NCBI GenBank assembly: GCA_018417955.1
Contig: JACTVC010000039.1
Span: 62,001-126,000 of the forward strand
Length of the DNA: 64,000 nt
Direction: 5' to 3'
Source: Laccaria trichodermophora
Lineage: Eukaryota > Basidiomycota > Agaricomycetes > Agaricales > Hydnangiaceae
A model generated the notes under the pieces. That model saw only the letters and a list, made by a program, of their open reading frames with translations, was not told the DNA's origin and made no database searches. Both the position numbers and the translations under genes were made by a program. Of the stretch, positions 1 to 10,925 are shown piece by piece (positions within the stretch are counted from its first letter, which is position 1; each line of letters begins with the position of its first letter).

Positions 1-2
1 AG

Positions 3-2108
3 GTTTGGGTCCATGACGACACCAACTCCAAGCTGGAAGGCCGATCGAATGTTGGACGATGGGTTGGGTACAATGAAGAAAGCACGCATGCTCACCGGAT
101 TTACTGGCCTGGCCGTCAAACCATATCTGTCAAACAGAACATCAAGTTTGATGAGAACGATGTACTTATACCTGCCGTTGATGACATGCTGCTTGAGGGG
201 GAGATAGGACCTGAAGTTGTCAATCAGCCTGTCGAAAATGTCAACGACAATGCCAAACAAGAAGCTCCCTTTGTCCCAAGTCAACCACCTTCATGTGAAC
301 CCTCTCCCATTCCTGAGCGACCTAAATGCACCATCAAGCCTTCAGCATACATCAATCGACTTCTCGCTGGAGAAGGATTCACCCAAGGCACATACAAAAA
401 TGGTCGTGCTGTTGGCAATGCAATTCCTGCTGGATTGCAAACCGGCGAAGATGTTGGAGCTCTGGGGGAGTACTGGGAGGACTTGGAGATTGGAGGGGTA
501 GAGTTTGCAATGGGAGCAGCAGCCTTAGAGGCTGAGGGAATGGATCCAGGATCACTGGCAGAGGCAAAGGGAAGATCAGATTGGCCAATGTGGCAGGAAG
601 CTATGCAGAAGGAACTCGAATCCCTACGCAACGCAAACACCTGGACCATCGTCGAACACCTATCTGGCAAGAACATTGTTGGATCCAAATGGGTCTTTCA
701 CATCAAGAAGGACGCCAACAGTCACATTGCCAAGTACAAAGCTCGACTTGTCACATGTGGATTCACTCAAGTTTATGGTGTTGACTACATGGAAACCTTT
801 GCTCCAGTTGCCAAACTCTCCAGCCTTTGCACTATCCTCGCCATCGCCACTCGCCATGACTGGCCTATTGAAGTTTTTGACTTCAACAGCGCATTTCTCA
901 ATGGAGAACTTGACAAAGAAATTTTTATGCAACTACCACCTGATTTCGAGGGCTGTGACCCTCACCGCTATGTTGCTCGCCTCAACAAGGCTCTTTACAG
1001 ACTCAAGCAGGGTGGACGGACTTGGTACAAGACCCTGTGCTGTACCCTCAAAGAACTTAGCTTCAAACGTGCTGAATACGACCATGGAGTATTTTATTCA
1101 AGAACCACTGCCGGCACCATCATCCTTGCCATTCACGTCGATGACTGCACCATCACTGGCACCTCCCAAGCCTTACTCGACGAGCACAAAACTCGCATCA
1201 ACAAATGCTACGCTATGACAGACTTAGGCCCTATCAATTGGCTACTCGGAATTCAAGTCACTCGCAACCGTGAAGCACGAACCATCACCCTCTCCCAGTG
1301 TAGCTATATCGACTCTATCATCGCTCGCTTCAACTTCACAGATGCCAAGCCACTTTCCATCCCTATGGATCCAAACATCTCATTCTCGAAGGATCAGTGC
1401 CCCACGACTCCAGACGACATCGCCAGCATGCGCTGCATACCCTATCGAGAAGCAATTGGATCGCTCATGTATGCTAGCGTGGGCACTCACCCAGATATCT
1501 CCTTCACTGTGTCAACTCTATCGCAATTCCTCGATAATCCAGGTCATACGCATTGGGAAGCCATCAAACGTGTATTTCGGTACTTACTTGGCACAAAAGA
1601 CTTACAGCTTACATTTGGAGGAGGCAAACACAGTTTGGAAGGATACACCGATGCCGACAGCGCTTCGCAGGAACACAGGCATGCCATATCCAGCTACACA
1701 TTCATCATTGACAGAGGAGCTGTCTCCTGGAGCTCACACAAACAAGAACTCGTCACCTTATCAACAGCTGAAGCCGAATACGTCGCAGCTACTCACGCTG
1801 CCAAGGAAGCCATCTGGCTTCGCAATTTTATTGGAGAAATCTTCAGCCCACTCACGGAACCCACAACACTCCATTGCAACAATCAATCCACCATTGCCAT
1901 CGCCACCAACAGCAATTTTCACGCTCGTACCAAACACATTGACATATGCTATCATTTCATCTGCTTTGTCATCAACAACGGATCCCTCAAGCTTATTTAC
2001 TGTCCTACTGACAACATGACAGCTGATACCCTCACTAAAGCCCTTCCGAGCCTGAAGGCAAAACACTTCGCAGTGGCACTTGGACTCCGCGCACCAACTT
2101 CGAATTAA
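3..2108 (+). CDS. Copia pol polyprotein, C-terminal part (integrase tail, RT, RNase H)
   Basis: The frame is continuous from base 3, so the polyprotein begins upstream and the ATG at 186 is internal. The first 60 codons match the Copia integrase tail (SKLEGRSNVGRWVGY, then HAHRIYWP). The RT (about nt 620-1400) has the WTIVE...SKWVF start, the FAPVAK block, the FDFNSAFLNGE catalytic Asp block and an HVDD box where YVDD is usual. The RNase H (about nt 1640-2060) has GYTDAD and STAEAEY, but reads CNNQS where CDNQS is expected, so one catalytic Asp is Asn. Conserved Arg positions read Cys in LVTCGF and HIDICYHFICF. The frame is open but these changes suggest an inactive, ageing copy. Confidence 0.9.
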   Translation, partial: VWVHDDTNSKLEGRSNVGRWVGYNEESTHAHRIYWPGRQTISVKQNIKFDENDVLIPAVDDMLLEGEIGPEVVNQPVENVNDNAKQEAPFVPSQPPSCEPSPIPERPKCTIKPSAYINRLLAGEGFTQGTYKNGRAVGNAIPAGLQTGEDVGALGEYWEDLEIGGVEFAMGAAALEAEGMDPGSLAEAKGRSDWPMWQEAMQKELESLRNANTWTIVEHLSGKNIVGSKWVFHIKKDANSHIAKYKARLVTCGFTQVYGVDYMETFAPVAKLSSLCTILAIATRHDWPIEVFDFNSAFLNGELDKEIFMQLPPDFEGCDPHRYVARLNKALYRLKQGGRTWYKTLCCTLKELSFKRAEYDHGVFYSRTTAGTIILAIHVDDCTITGTSQALLDEHKTRINKCYAMTDLGPINWLLGIQVTRNREARTITLSQCSYIDSIIARFNFTDAKPLSIPMDPNISFSKDQCPTTPDDIASMRCIPYREAIGSLMYASVGTHPDISFTVSTLSQFLDNPGHTHWEAIKRVFRYLLGTKDLQLTFGGGKHSLEGYTDADSASQEHRHAISSYTFIIDRGAVSWSSHKQELVTLSTAEAEYVAATHAAKEAIWLRNFIGEIFSPLTEPTTLHCNNQSTIAIATNSNFHARTKHIDICYHFICFVINNGSLKLIYCPTDNMTADTLTKALPSLKAKHFAVALGLRAPTSN

Positions 2109-2115
2109 GGGGGAG

Positions 2116-2436
2116 TGTTGGAATATAATTCTATGTCTTGGCATATTACGGCTGGTCCCTCTTTGATCTTATTATATTATTTGTTCTACTTACGTGTTTA
2201 GTACCATCACACCGACCTCTGCGCAGCAGACTTATTATCTAGCTATTATATTTACTTGACCTTTGTTCAGACCTTGGAACAGTCACTACTATTACAATAA
2301 GTACTTTGTAGTATAAATACCTCACTTGTACTTCGTTAACTTCAATCTATTCGATTATCACTCTTCTACACCTTGTGTGACACGAGTTTCAATCTTCTGA
2401 TATATCTGAACCCTGAGCACCGGAACGCCTCCGACA
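2116..2436 (+). repeat. Copia 3' LTR
   Basis: A 321-bp segment begins TGTTGGAATATAATTC directly after the purine tract and ends GCCTCCGACA, giving the TG...CA ends of an LTR. TATAAATA at 2312-2319 is the likely promoter box. The second LTR is outside the window, so the right boundary rests on the terminal dinucleotide and on my memory of similar basidiomycete Copia LTRs. Confidence 0.75.
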
Positions 2437-3540
2437 GCAAACACAACACATTTATACCAAAAAAAAGTAGATATTCGTATAGAAGAGAAGGAATATTATT
2501 GGCCTGTAAAAAGATTCAAAGAATTTGATGAAGTGGTGAGTCAGAAATCGCGAAGTGCTGAAAAAGTTTCAAACACCTGAACAAACATAGTATGCTACAG
2601 CCATCCACCCTCTAATGATACACCACCCCTGTTTGATACACTTTTGACTAGCCTATATCTCACTCAATACTACACCAATTTCTACGAAACAAGTTGTAAC
2701 ACATAGTACATGCTCATTTCTACCACTCTACAAAATTTGGATGCAATCGAGGCAGCATTGATAAAGCTGTGGAGCATTCAAAATGGACTGTTTTTCGGAA
2801 ATAGCCGAAATACAGTCACACCCCTCTGTGATACACCTATAATCCTACTTTTTCTCTGTGAAATGCTGGTCAAACATTCTGAAATTTGGTACAGTCATAG
2901 ATGGGCATTTATCTGAGATTTTCATGTAGTTTTTATAGTGAAAGGTTGTGCTCAAATTTGTTGAAGCTAATTTCTCATTTTTGGTGTATCATTAGCAAGT
3001 GGATGACTGTATAAGATCTATCAGCAATTTTTGTAAAAAAAAAAAAAAAAGAATTGACTCAATCAACTAGGATATATCAAGGTCCCCACCTAGTCTGCGA
3101 GGTACTCGTATACAAATTCGTTCTTAATCATTACCAACCTTACTAGCACTCGCCTTCAACGCTGTTTCTTACTAGATGATATCCTTGGTTTACCCGCCGC
3201 CTCCCAGATTCTTGCAAGCTATCCAGCTGCTTCAGGCCACACAGTGTGACCGTTGAAAACGTGCAACCCGGAAACCAAGCGGCAAAGAATCCTGAACTTG
3301 TGCTGCCGTGAGGCGGTAAGAGGAGTCACAACTCATTTAGCCACAAAATGAGAGCATAGACCTGGCATAATCATTCCCGAGCAATCGATACATATGGTGT
3401 GTGTTGGTGGTGGGGTTGGTTGTAATAACGAGCAAGTGAAGACCGAAATGCATGGGTGTGAGATGACATACAAGGCAAAAAGAAAGAGAGACGGAAAGAC
3501 AAGGTAAATTTTCCCAGTAATGCCGACGTCCCCCCTACAT
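2437..3540. other. intergenic, with one MITE
   Basis: No credible coding region. It holds the pogo-like MITE at 2598-3009 and an A16 tract near 3037-3052. The last 250 bases are the 3' flank of the L19 gene on the minus strand. Confidence 0.6.
2598..3009. mobile_element. pogo/Tc1-like MITE with TA target duplication
   Basis: Imperfect terminal inverted repeats of about 27 bp: CAGCCATCCACC then CTAATGATACACC at the left, matched by GGTGTATCATTAG...GTGGATGACTG at the right. Each end is flanked by TA (2596-2597 and 3010-3011), the hallmark of the Tc1/mariner/pogo superfamily. The 412-bp body has no transposase, so it is non-autonomous. The ends and TA flanks are seen in sequence; the superfamily is inferred. 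Confidence 0.72.
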
Positions 3541-4298
3541 TTACTCCTGGGCAGTCTCGTGCTCGACAGCGGTAATACCCTGTCGCTTCTCGGCGATGCG
3601 AGCGGCACGACGTTCCCGAGCAGCCTGTGCAGGTATTTGTCAAACGCAAAAAAAGATAGGAGGGAAATGGAGGACAAACCTTGTTCTTGACACGGCGGGC
3701 CTCCATTTGGTCTGAGAGGACCTTTGTGCGGGACTTCTCGGCCTTCGCTTTGTGGATGTACTCCATGAGCACACGCTTGTTCTTGAAGACGTTACCCTTG
3801 GACTTTTGGTACAACACGTGGTAGCTAAGCCGACCGTCAGAAAATTGCCTCACCACACACAGAGCCGAAGAGAGGAAAAAAACATACAGGTGCTTATCGA
3901 TCTTGCCAGCCTCTCTGTATTTCCTAAGCAGCCTTCGGAGAACCCTCTGTCTCCTCATCCATATAACCTTGCCAGGCATCCTCGCCTCCGAAGTACCCTT
4001 CCTCTTACCAGGACCGGTGTGGCGGCCCTTTCGCTTGGCAGCGAGGAGGTCGCGCGTGCGTGCGCGGGAATGGACGGTGGTGGGCTTGATGATGACACTG
4101 CCATCCTTGATAAGTTTCTTGACGTGGGTGCGGGAGTTGGCGTTCCCGATTTCAGCTTGCTCGGCGGGGTCGAGCCAGATTTTTCGTTTGCCGACGCCAG
4201 CTACGGACGCGGCGAGGCGTTTTTGTGACCGGAGATTGACTATATGCGCAAAGCTCGTTAGTCAAGTGATGTGTTGGGAAGATAAGTGCCTTACCCAT
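3541..4298 (-). CDS. RPL19: 60S ribosomal protein L19 (eL19)
   Basis: Structural protein of the large cytosolic ribosomal subunit. Four exons on the minus strand: 4298-4295, 4239-3888, 3824-3680 and 3624-3541, giving 194 aa, the family length. Exon 1 holds only the start codon plus one base (ATGG), followed by GTAAGG. All other junctions are GT-AG and in frame. The conserved core is present: [20 protein letters not shown], the lysine-rich [31 protein letters not shown] and [15 protein letters not shown]. The short basic C-terminal helix ends near VEHETAQE. It is probably essential and constitutively expressed. The only uncertainty is the exact transcript ends. Confidence 0.96.
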
Positions 4299-7200
4299 CG
4301 TTCTTCGTGCGTCTGTAGGATGTTTAATTACGGGTGTGATTACATTACGGATGGCAACAACGTCCAGTTGAGGAGCGATGTATTGTCCGATTTGATGTTC
4401 AGTTATAGGGTTTGATGAGGAGAGCAGTTCAAAGGCATCGTCAGCGTCGCCCTGGACAACAAAAGAGGGTGCTTGCCTTGGTCTTGAGGAGAACGGTCGT
4501 CGATGAGTGCGACGTCCAGGAAATAACCCTCTTCACAGGCGACTCAGATTCTTACGTCAGCAAGCCACAGCAAACCTTATTTCTTCTGCTGTACAGGCCT
4601 GCCAAAAGTTGAATCTCCGACTTTCTTGAACAAATTCAGCCAAATCTCTATATTCTACCATTGCGCTCCAAAATATCGCTTCCTACGGCACGCGCGTCAC
4701 ATCTGGGGATTTTAATTGAATATGCTACCTATTTTCTTAACTCCATTCAACAGCGCGTGTTTGCGCGTCTTGAGGAACGTTTGGCGTACTTTATATCGTT
4801 ACTTTGGCCATGTGTTCTCGTCCTCATGCATCTAGGGTGTTCCCGACGTGTTACTTATCTCAATGACTTGATATTTTTTATACCCTCAATCATGGCGGGT
4901 GCATGTCTATGGCCACGCGGATGGCTTCTAGGGGTCGCTCAGACTAAACAATACCTGCTGTCTGCCGTTATTTTACTTCTTCGAAGGCACAATGTTACTT
5001 TTCCCTGGACATCGTGGCTCTGTTGTCAATCTAAAATGCGCTTTATGCCCTCGAGCGCATGCGCTAAGGGTCATCCAGCAACCCCTTTGGATGATTTATC
5101 CCAGTGGGATGATTACCGGCGTATCGGGGACAAAGACAGCTAGCGCCACTCTATGGTCGACAACGTAAAGGACTTCCTCGACCAAGGAGCGTCTCGTTCC
5201 CCGAAATGATATATTTTGTCTTCATTTTTCTCAAAACTCGAGTTGTCAAACTGATACCGCTCCAAATGTATTGATGCGTCCTCCGTTCCGAAGGCTCCTG
5301 GAAGTCCATTTGGATTTCCATTTCTTGCGTACCCGTTGAACCTTGTCTTTCATAAAACAAACTGTAAAACACGCCCACAAACCACGCATATCGAACACGG
5401 TCACCTACTATCCGGCCGTCGGCCGACTCCCTCGTTCATCTGCTCATGTCGTGATCGAACGCTTCAAGTTGACGCCACGTTCGTTGTCGATAATCGTGGA
5501 TTTACGTCCTGCGGCGCTGGATGCTTCCATTACCTTCTTCTTCCAGCTTTGTTTGATTTTCCATTCAAAAGTCGCGGCTCGATAGGTCCCGCACGCGTGG
5601 TGTAGTTTTTGAGGGTGCCCTCGTTGTTGATTGTCTTAAGTAGATATTTTCCTGCAACCTCGAGCCTGAGTCGACTATCATGCGCATCCTTGATGAAATA
5701 CTTTGGCCTGTATTTTATTGTCCTCGTTTCTTCTCTTAATTCGATTGTCTCTCAAAATTTCGTAGTAAATTCTAATGCTCAACTTCTCATAATCGCTATG
5801 CCATGAATTTTGAATCTCGATAAAAATCGTGCAGCCCGACATTCCGAAAGGCTATATTTTTTGTGTGACTGCATTCAAGGGTGTCCTCGACGTTGGTAGT
5901 CCTCCGATAAATCAAAGGGCCGAGTAGCCGCTTCAAGTTGCTGTTGAATCTAACTTCACACTACGGTCCCCGTCCCTCATTCCAGCCCAGCCAGTGGCAA
6001 TTTAGTTCGGTAACTCGTCATCACTAGCGATATTATATCAACGAGGCTTCAATACTACTAATTTCATTGTATCACTAGCACCGGTTACAACAACGTTATG
6101 AAAGCGGCATATCCGGGTCCTTATCCTTACCGCGCCTACTCTTCAGGTACCCTTAGGCCGCGTACCATGCGAGTGCGTTCGAGTAGCCGTTTACGCGGCG
6201 GCGACGGTTAATTCCATTCGCTATAACCACGCATGGTTGGCCAATGATATTCTAGGTAGATCCGCAAACCCGTCAAAGTTGCCGGTTGTACAACCTTTCT
6301 TTTTAAAGAGTTCGTCTCCGGTGTTTGAGGAACCAAAAAGATAGGACACTGCGCTTAATTTGCTTTGTTTTTTTTCTGGGTATTGAGTGTGCTGGTGCGT
6401 ACAACGTGTCGTCCAAGCGTCAGAATCTTTTCATGTTAGGTCACAGGTGCAACTCACCTTTAATTCATGTTGTAAAAATGCTTCCACCCTTCCCTGCTTG
6501 AACAAACGCGTCGTCTTGTTCACACTCCGCGTGCGACGCTCGTCCCGAGTTCCTGACACAAAATTTACGTTCGCCTAGGTGACTATTGGCCGAGGCGCCT
6601 AGCATTGGGTCCCTTCAGCTTCCAGCGAATGGCGAATTCACCTCCATGGCTCACCTTCACACCCGGCAAGGGAAGCGGCTGGAAGCGGTCCGTGTCTGTA
6701 CTACAAAGTATCAGTTAACGCAATATTATTCCAGTTCATGAATTTAACCCATAAATTCGTCAGGAACCCCGGATGGTATGGGCAGGAAGCGTAGGTCAGT
6801 ATATTTTATTTGTTTGATAGCCACAGCACGCGGTGCGCCGCGAAATAAAAAAGAGGGTCACGGAAATATTATCAACTCCAATCGATATCAAAAATTCTCG
6901 GGTGCATTCAAATTCGTTGGGCTGGCTTGAGGAGCGGCGAGATGCGTCGTCGACTTGTGAAGAAGATCATATGTAGGATATCCGCGGCGGCGTAGCTAGG
7001 CCCAGGTACGAAGCGATGAAATATGCAGATCAGCCGATGGGCAGGACAATTCTTTCTTGCAGTAGTAGATGCAATTATCTGTTTGGTAAATTGAGGAAGG
7101 AGTTTGAACCGTGCTGCACGGAGTTATTGAAATCATATATACAATTGTTTTGCTTCTGGCCTATTTTTCAGGAAAATAAGGACGATGCGGGGTTAACGCG

Positions 7201-8640
7201 ATTGACTGATTGTGGTGAAGGGATGATAGGTGGGGGATTTGAGGGGAATATCAGGGCATCTTGGGGGATGGTTATTTTTATACCGTCGTAGCGAGAACGG
7301 ATGTTGATTTGTTTGGAGATGTACACTTGAATTTTGCCAGGTAGCCAAGCCCAATGTGGATGGTAACGGGTCATCTGCTCCAGCCGTTGATATTCAAAGC
7401 GATGACGTCTGTTATCGGTCAGTTGACTGGAATTCGCGCGTTTTGTGATGGCATTCTGCTCATTGAGCATGTCCTCACCCACCAGTGTGGCTACATAATT
7501 AGCGTAAAGTAGAGTCGGGTCAAAGCTCACCGCTTCGGCGATCCGTCAGCCTTCTCCGACTCATTCCGTCGAGGTAGGAGGAGTAGGATGCAAGTTGGTT
7601 CTTGACATCACTTCCGATCTATATGTCACGGAGAAGGAGTTGGAGCGATTGGTTATTAGGAAAGAAATTTGAAATCCCGTTCCGAGACCGACGGTGTACC
7701 GACCAGCATGGCCAGCCACTTGGACGATCTCATTTGTTTCGCCTTGAGTTGGATCACAAGGACAAGACGTTTTGTTTAGGTTTGAGCTTGGTTTGAGCTC
7801 GGGGTTTGAATGTTTTGTGCATGTCGCGTTATACGACTGTCACGCAGGGTCTCCCCCTGATGTGTTTCTTTCATTTTTAGAAGGAACGAGGCGAGATTGT
7901 GATGATGCTCAGGGTGGTCAGATGGAAGACGATCCTGAGAGATAATACATTGAATTTGCTTGCAGGAGGATAGGATTCGTTTTGTATATTCTGAAGGGGC
8001 TCATCGGATAAAAAATGTTTTATTTAGCACGTGGATTGTGCTGACACAATCCTGTCACAGACAAATGTATATCTCCTGGTCCCATTCGTCCTTTTTTTTC
8101 TCTTTCCTACCACCATCATCAACGCCGCATCTCAGTTCCACACTCCACCTTCACCGCCTACACCGTAGGCGACAGCGAGGGGCGGTATTCCAGCCTGCTC
8201 TCCCCGCTTTCTCCATTCTTCGCTACACTCCGTCTGCTCCAAAGTTGTCTCTGACTGTCTATTCATCTCTACATTTTTTTGCAAGTCTTTCCCCTCTTCT
8301 TTCTCGTTATCATCATCACTCATTACTATTTCTTTTCATCAGTTTTAAACACTAAAACCACCTGGAACGTGTTGTACACCATGATCATATCCCTCTAGAC
8401 AACCACGACCCACGACTCACCATCACCCGCTTTCCAAAGCTTGTCTTGCGCACGACATATCTCACATCTTGCATATACGCACACATACCCGTTGACTGTT
8501 AATTGTGGTTATCATTTCCTTTCCTCCCTTTCGGCCCATAAACATCTGTGTGACTCAAAAGGCGTTTATCTTAGTCAACAAACCATCAACAGCAACAACC
8601 AACAACCACGGCTTTCCCTACGACCCTCATTACAAGCACA
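4299..8640. other. intergenic region between RPL19 and the kinase
   Basis: A 4.3-kb stretch between two divergently transcribed genes. I see no ORF with splice-consistent extension, no family motif and no clear inverted or direct repeat pair. The left end is the RPL19 upstream region. The right end (about 8080-8640) is strongly pyrimidine-rich and then CAA-rich up to the kinase ATG, like a fungal promoter and 5' leader. The middle may be decayed repeat or noncoding transcript; nothing can be claimed. Confidence 0.5.
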
Positions 8641-10925
8641 ATGTCCACGCCCCAATCATCGGAAGAGACTACGCAGACAGACGGTGAAGGCCCTGATACT
8701 TCCGACAAACCCCCACATGCGGATATATCTAGAAACCTCCAGAAGTTGCACATCTCCAGCTCCTCCTCGCAAACCGTAACACCCGGAAAGATGAATGGCG
8801 CACCCCCAATCGCAAAGTCCCAGAGCGGCTCATATCCCCTCCCACCCCCAGACAGTCTCACACTGGGCGATAAGCAGCCAGGCTTCACACGGAATTCGCT
8901 GCAAAAACTCGTAGCTGTCCCACTTTCCAACTCCAATTCATGTTCGTCCTCGTCATCCCAGAACCATCATCATAAGAAGCATGCATCTGCGCCACAGAGC
9001 CCCAATCTCCCATCGGCCTTACCCTCTCCTACAGAAACGTCCCCTACAGATAGCTACTGGGACGGACCAAGTGCACCCCCGAGCAGGGGTCCAAGTAGAC
9101 CACCGAGCCAGCCACCTAGTCGAGCGCCCAGCATGTCAGCTGGCGTTTCTGGTGGCAAAATCACAGGTCTTGTAGCTCCTGCGCCCGTAGCTATGGGACG
9201 GGAGAGGCGTGGGAGTCAACCCCCAGCGCCAGTTCCCGTGACACCTGCCCGCAGGAAGTCGTCTTCAGCACACTCCGATAAGGGCGAGACTCCCGGCAAG
9301 TTCAATTTGAAGGATCTACTTGCAAGTACCCCTAAGCTCAGCAGAAAGAGCTCGCAGCGGTCAACGTCGTCCAAGAGATCAGATTCAGATGCGGGAGAGG
9401 GGAATGGACGGCCCAGGAGTACAGCCGGAGATAGCACCGCTAGTTTGACACAGAAATATGGCGTGTGTCAAAAGGTGGCAATCGGCAAAGGGGCTACAAG
9501 TGTCGTTCGGCTCGCACATAAGTGGGACCGCAGCGAGGAGAAGCTTTATGCCATCAAGGTGAGTTGTCAAGTGTCATTCGAGTGAGTTCGCTTGCTGACA
9601 CGCTGTGTCAGGAATTCCGCAAACGCCGCAAAAATGAGTCTGAAAAAGAGTATGTCAAGAAGCTCACTGCCGAATTCTGCATCTCTTCTACGTTGCATCA
9701 CCCGAACGTTGTCGAGACCGTCGACCTTATCCAGGACGAGAACCAACACTGGTGTGAGGTCATGGAATTCTGCCCAGGCGGTGATCTGTACGCCGCCATC
9801 AAGAAAGGGTGAGTAAGACTTTCCTCTGCTTCTTCGTTTGCTGCTTGGCGTTGCGGTTGCGGATGGGGTGTACAAGGAACAGGAATACCTTCATTCATTC
9901 CTTTTTGTGGTTTTTCTCGTCGTCCGGTGTTTCATGTGTTTAGGAACAGGACGGAACTCGGCGTTTTGGGGGCTTACCGAGAAATCCCGTTGTGATCTGG
10001 GTTGCCGTCTCGAAGGATGGCGCGCATGCATCCTTTTCCGCTTACTTTTCTCTTTCCCGATACCATACGGCGTTCCATGCTGACTCGTTGTTCCCAGCGG
10101 AATGAGCCCAAGCGAAGTCGAGTGCTGCTTCAAGCAGATCTTGAAGGGAGTGTCATACCTCCACAGTCAGGGTGTCGCGCACAGAGATATCAAACCAGAA
10201 AATCTCTTCTTTGACACTAAAGGGCACCTCAAGGTTGTGACATCCTCACTTCCTGTCCTGATTTCCCCTTAACATTGTTGCATATGCTCCTTAGATCGGA
10301 GACTATGGGGCATCGACGGTTTATCGTCTACCCTGGGAAGCAACCATTCATATGTCCACTGGACTTTGCGGAAGCGAGCCCTACATCGCTCCAGAGCAGT
10401 TCCTTGGCAAACGTAAGCCTCACCCGTCTTCATTTTGGTCATACACAGAGGCAGCCTGACATGTCTTGCTTTCTGTTGATCCATATCCGCATCCCTGCAC
10501 ACTTCATTCAACCTACCACTGGCTTGTTCCCATTATGCTGATCTCCAGCTTACGATGCGCGTCTTGTCGATATATGGGCGGTCGGCATCGTCTATTACTG
10601 CTTGCACTTCCAAGAGCTGCCATGGCGTGCGGCACAGCCAGCTTCGGACCAGCTGTACGCTGCCTACGCTTCGGCCTGTGCGAACTCCAGCACATCAGTA
10701 TCTATGTGCCCTCCGACGATCAACAACTTGAACCCCCGGGCGTGTCGGAGCCTTATACGCAAGATGCTCGAACCAGACCCGCGCCACCGATCAACTATTG
10801 AGGAGGTCGTCAGTCACGCGTGGGTCAAGTCGATTGAAATATGCCATGAAGTGTCGCAGCCGAAGCATGTGCATGTGAGTGCACGGGCGATGGGATTGGC
10901 GTATCTAGGGAATGGGGGTGCTTGA
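8641..10925 (+). CDS. HAL/SAT4-type serine/threonine protein kinase
   Basis: Five exons (8641-9558, 9612-9808, 10098-10233, 10295-10412, 10549-10925) join in frame to 581 aa. The first 260 residues are a low-complexity, Ser/Pro-rich tail. The kinase domain follows: glycine loop [13 protein letters not shown] (about 280-292), AIK lysine at residue 306 at the very end of exon 1, HRDIKPEN near 400, DYG at about 420-422 in place of [12 protein letters not shown], and a C-lobe ending near HAWVKSIE. The layout resembles fungal HAL4/SAT4/HAL5 kinases that stabilise potassium and nutrient transporters at the plasma membrane; this role is inferred. The start is the first ATG after a CAA-rich leader. 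Intron 2 is unusually long at 289 nt. Confidence 0.88.

Larger units (their letters stand above)
1..2436 (+). mobile_element. Ty1/Copia LTR retrotransposon, 3' part
   Basis: The window opens inside a Copia-type element. The reading frame is open from base 3 to the stop at 2106-2108. A purine tract (2107-2115) follows and then an LTR starting TGTTGGAATA at 2116. The left LTR, gag, protease and most of the integrase lie outside the window, so the left TSD cannot be checked. The right flank after the LTR begins GCAAA. The order integrase, RT, RNase H is the Copia order. Confidence 0.93.
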
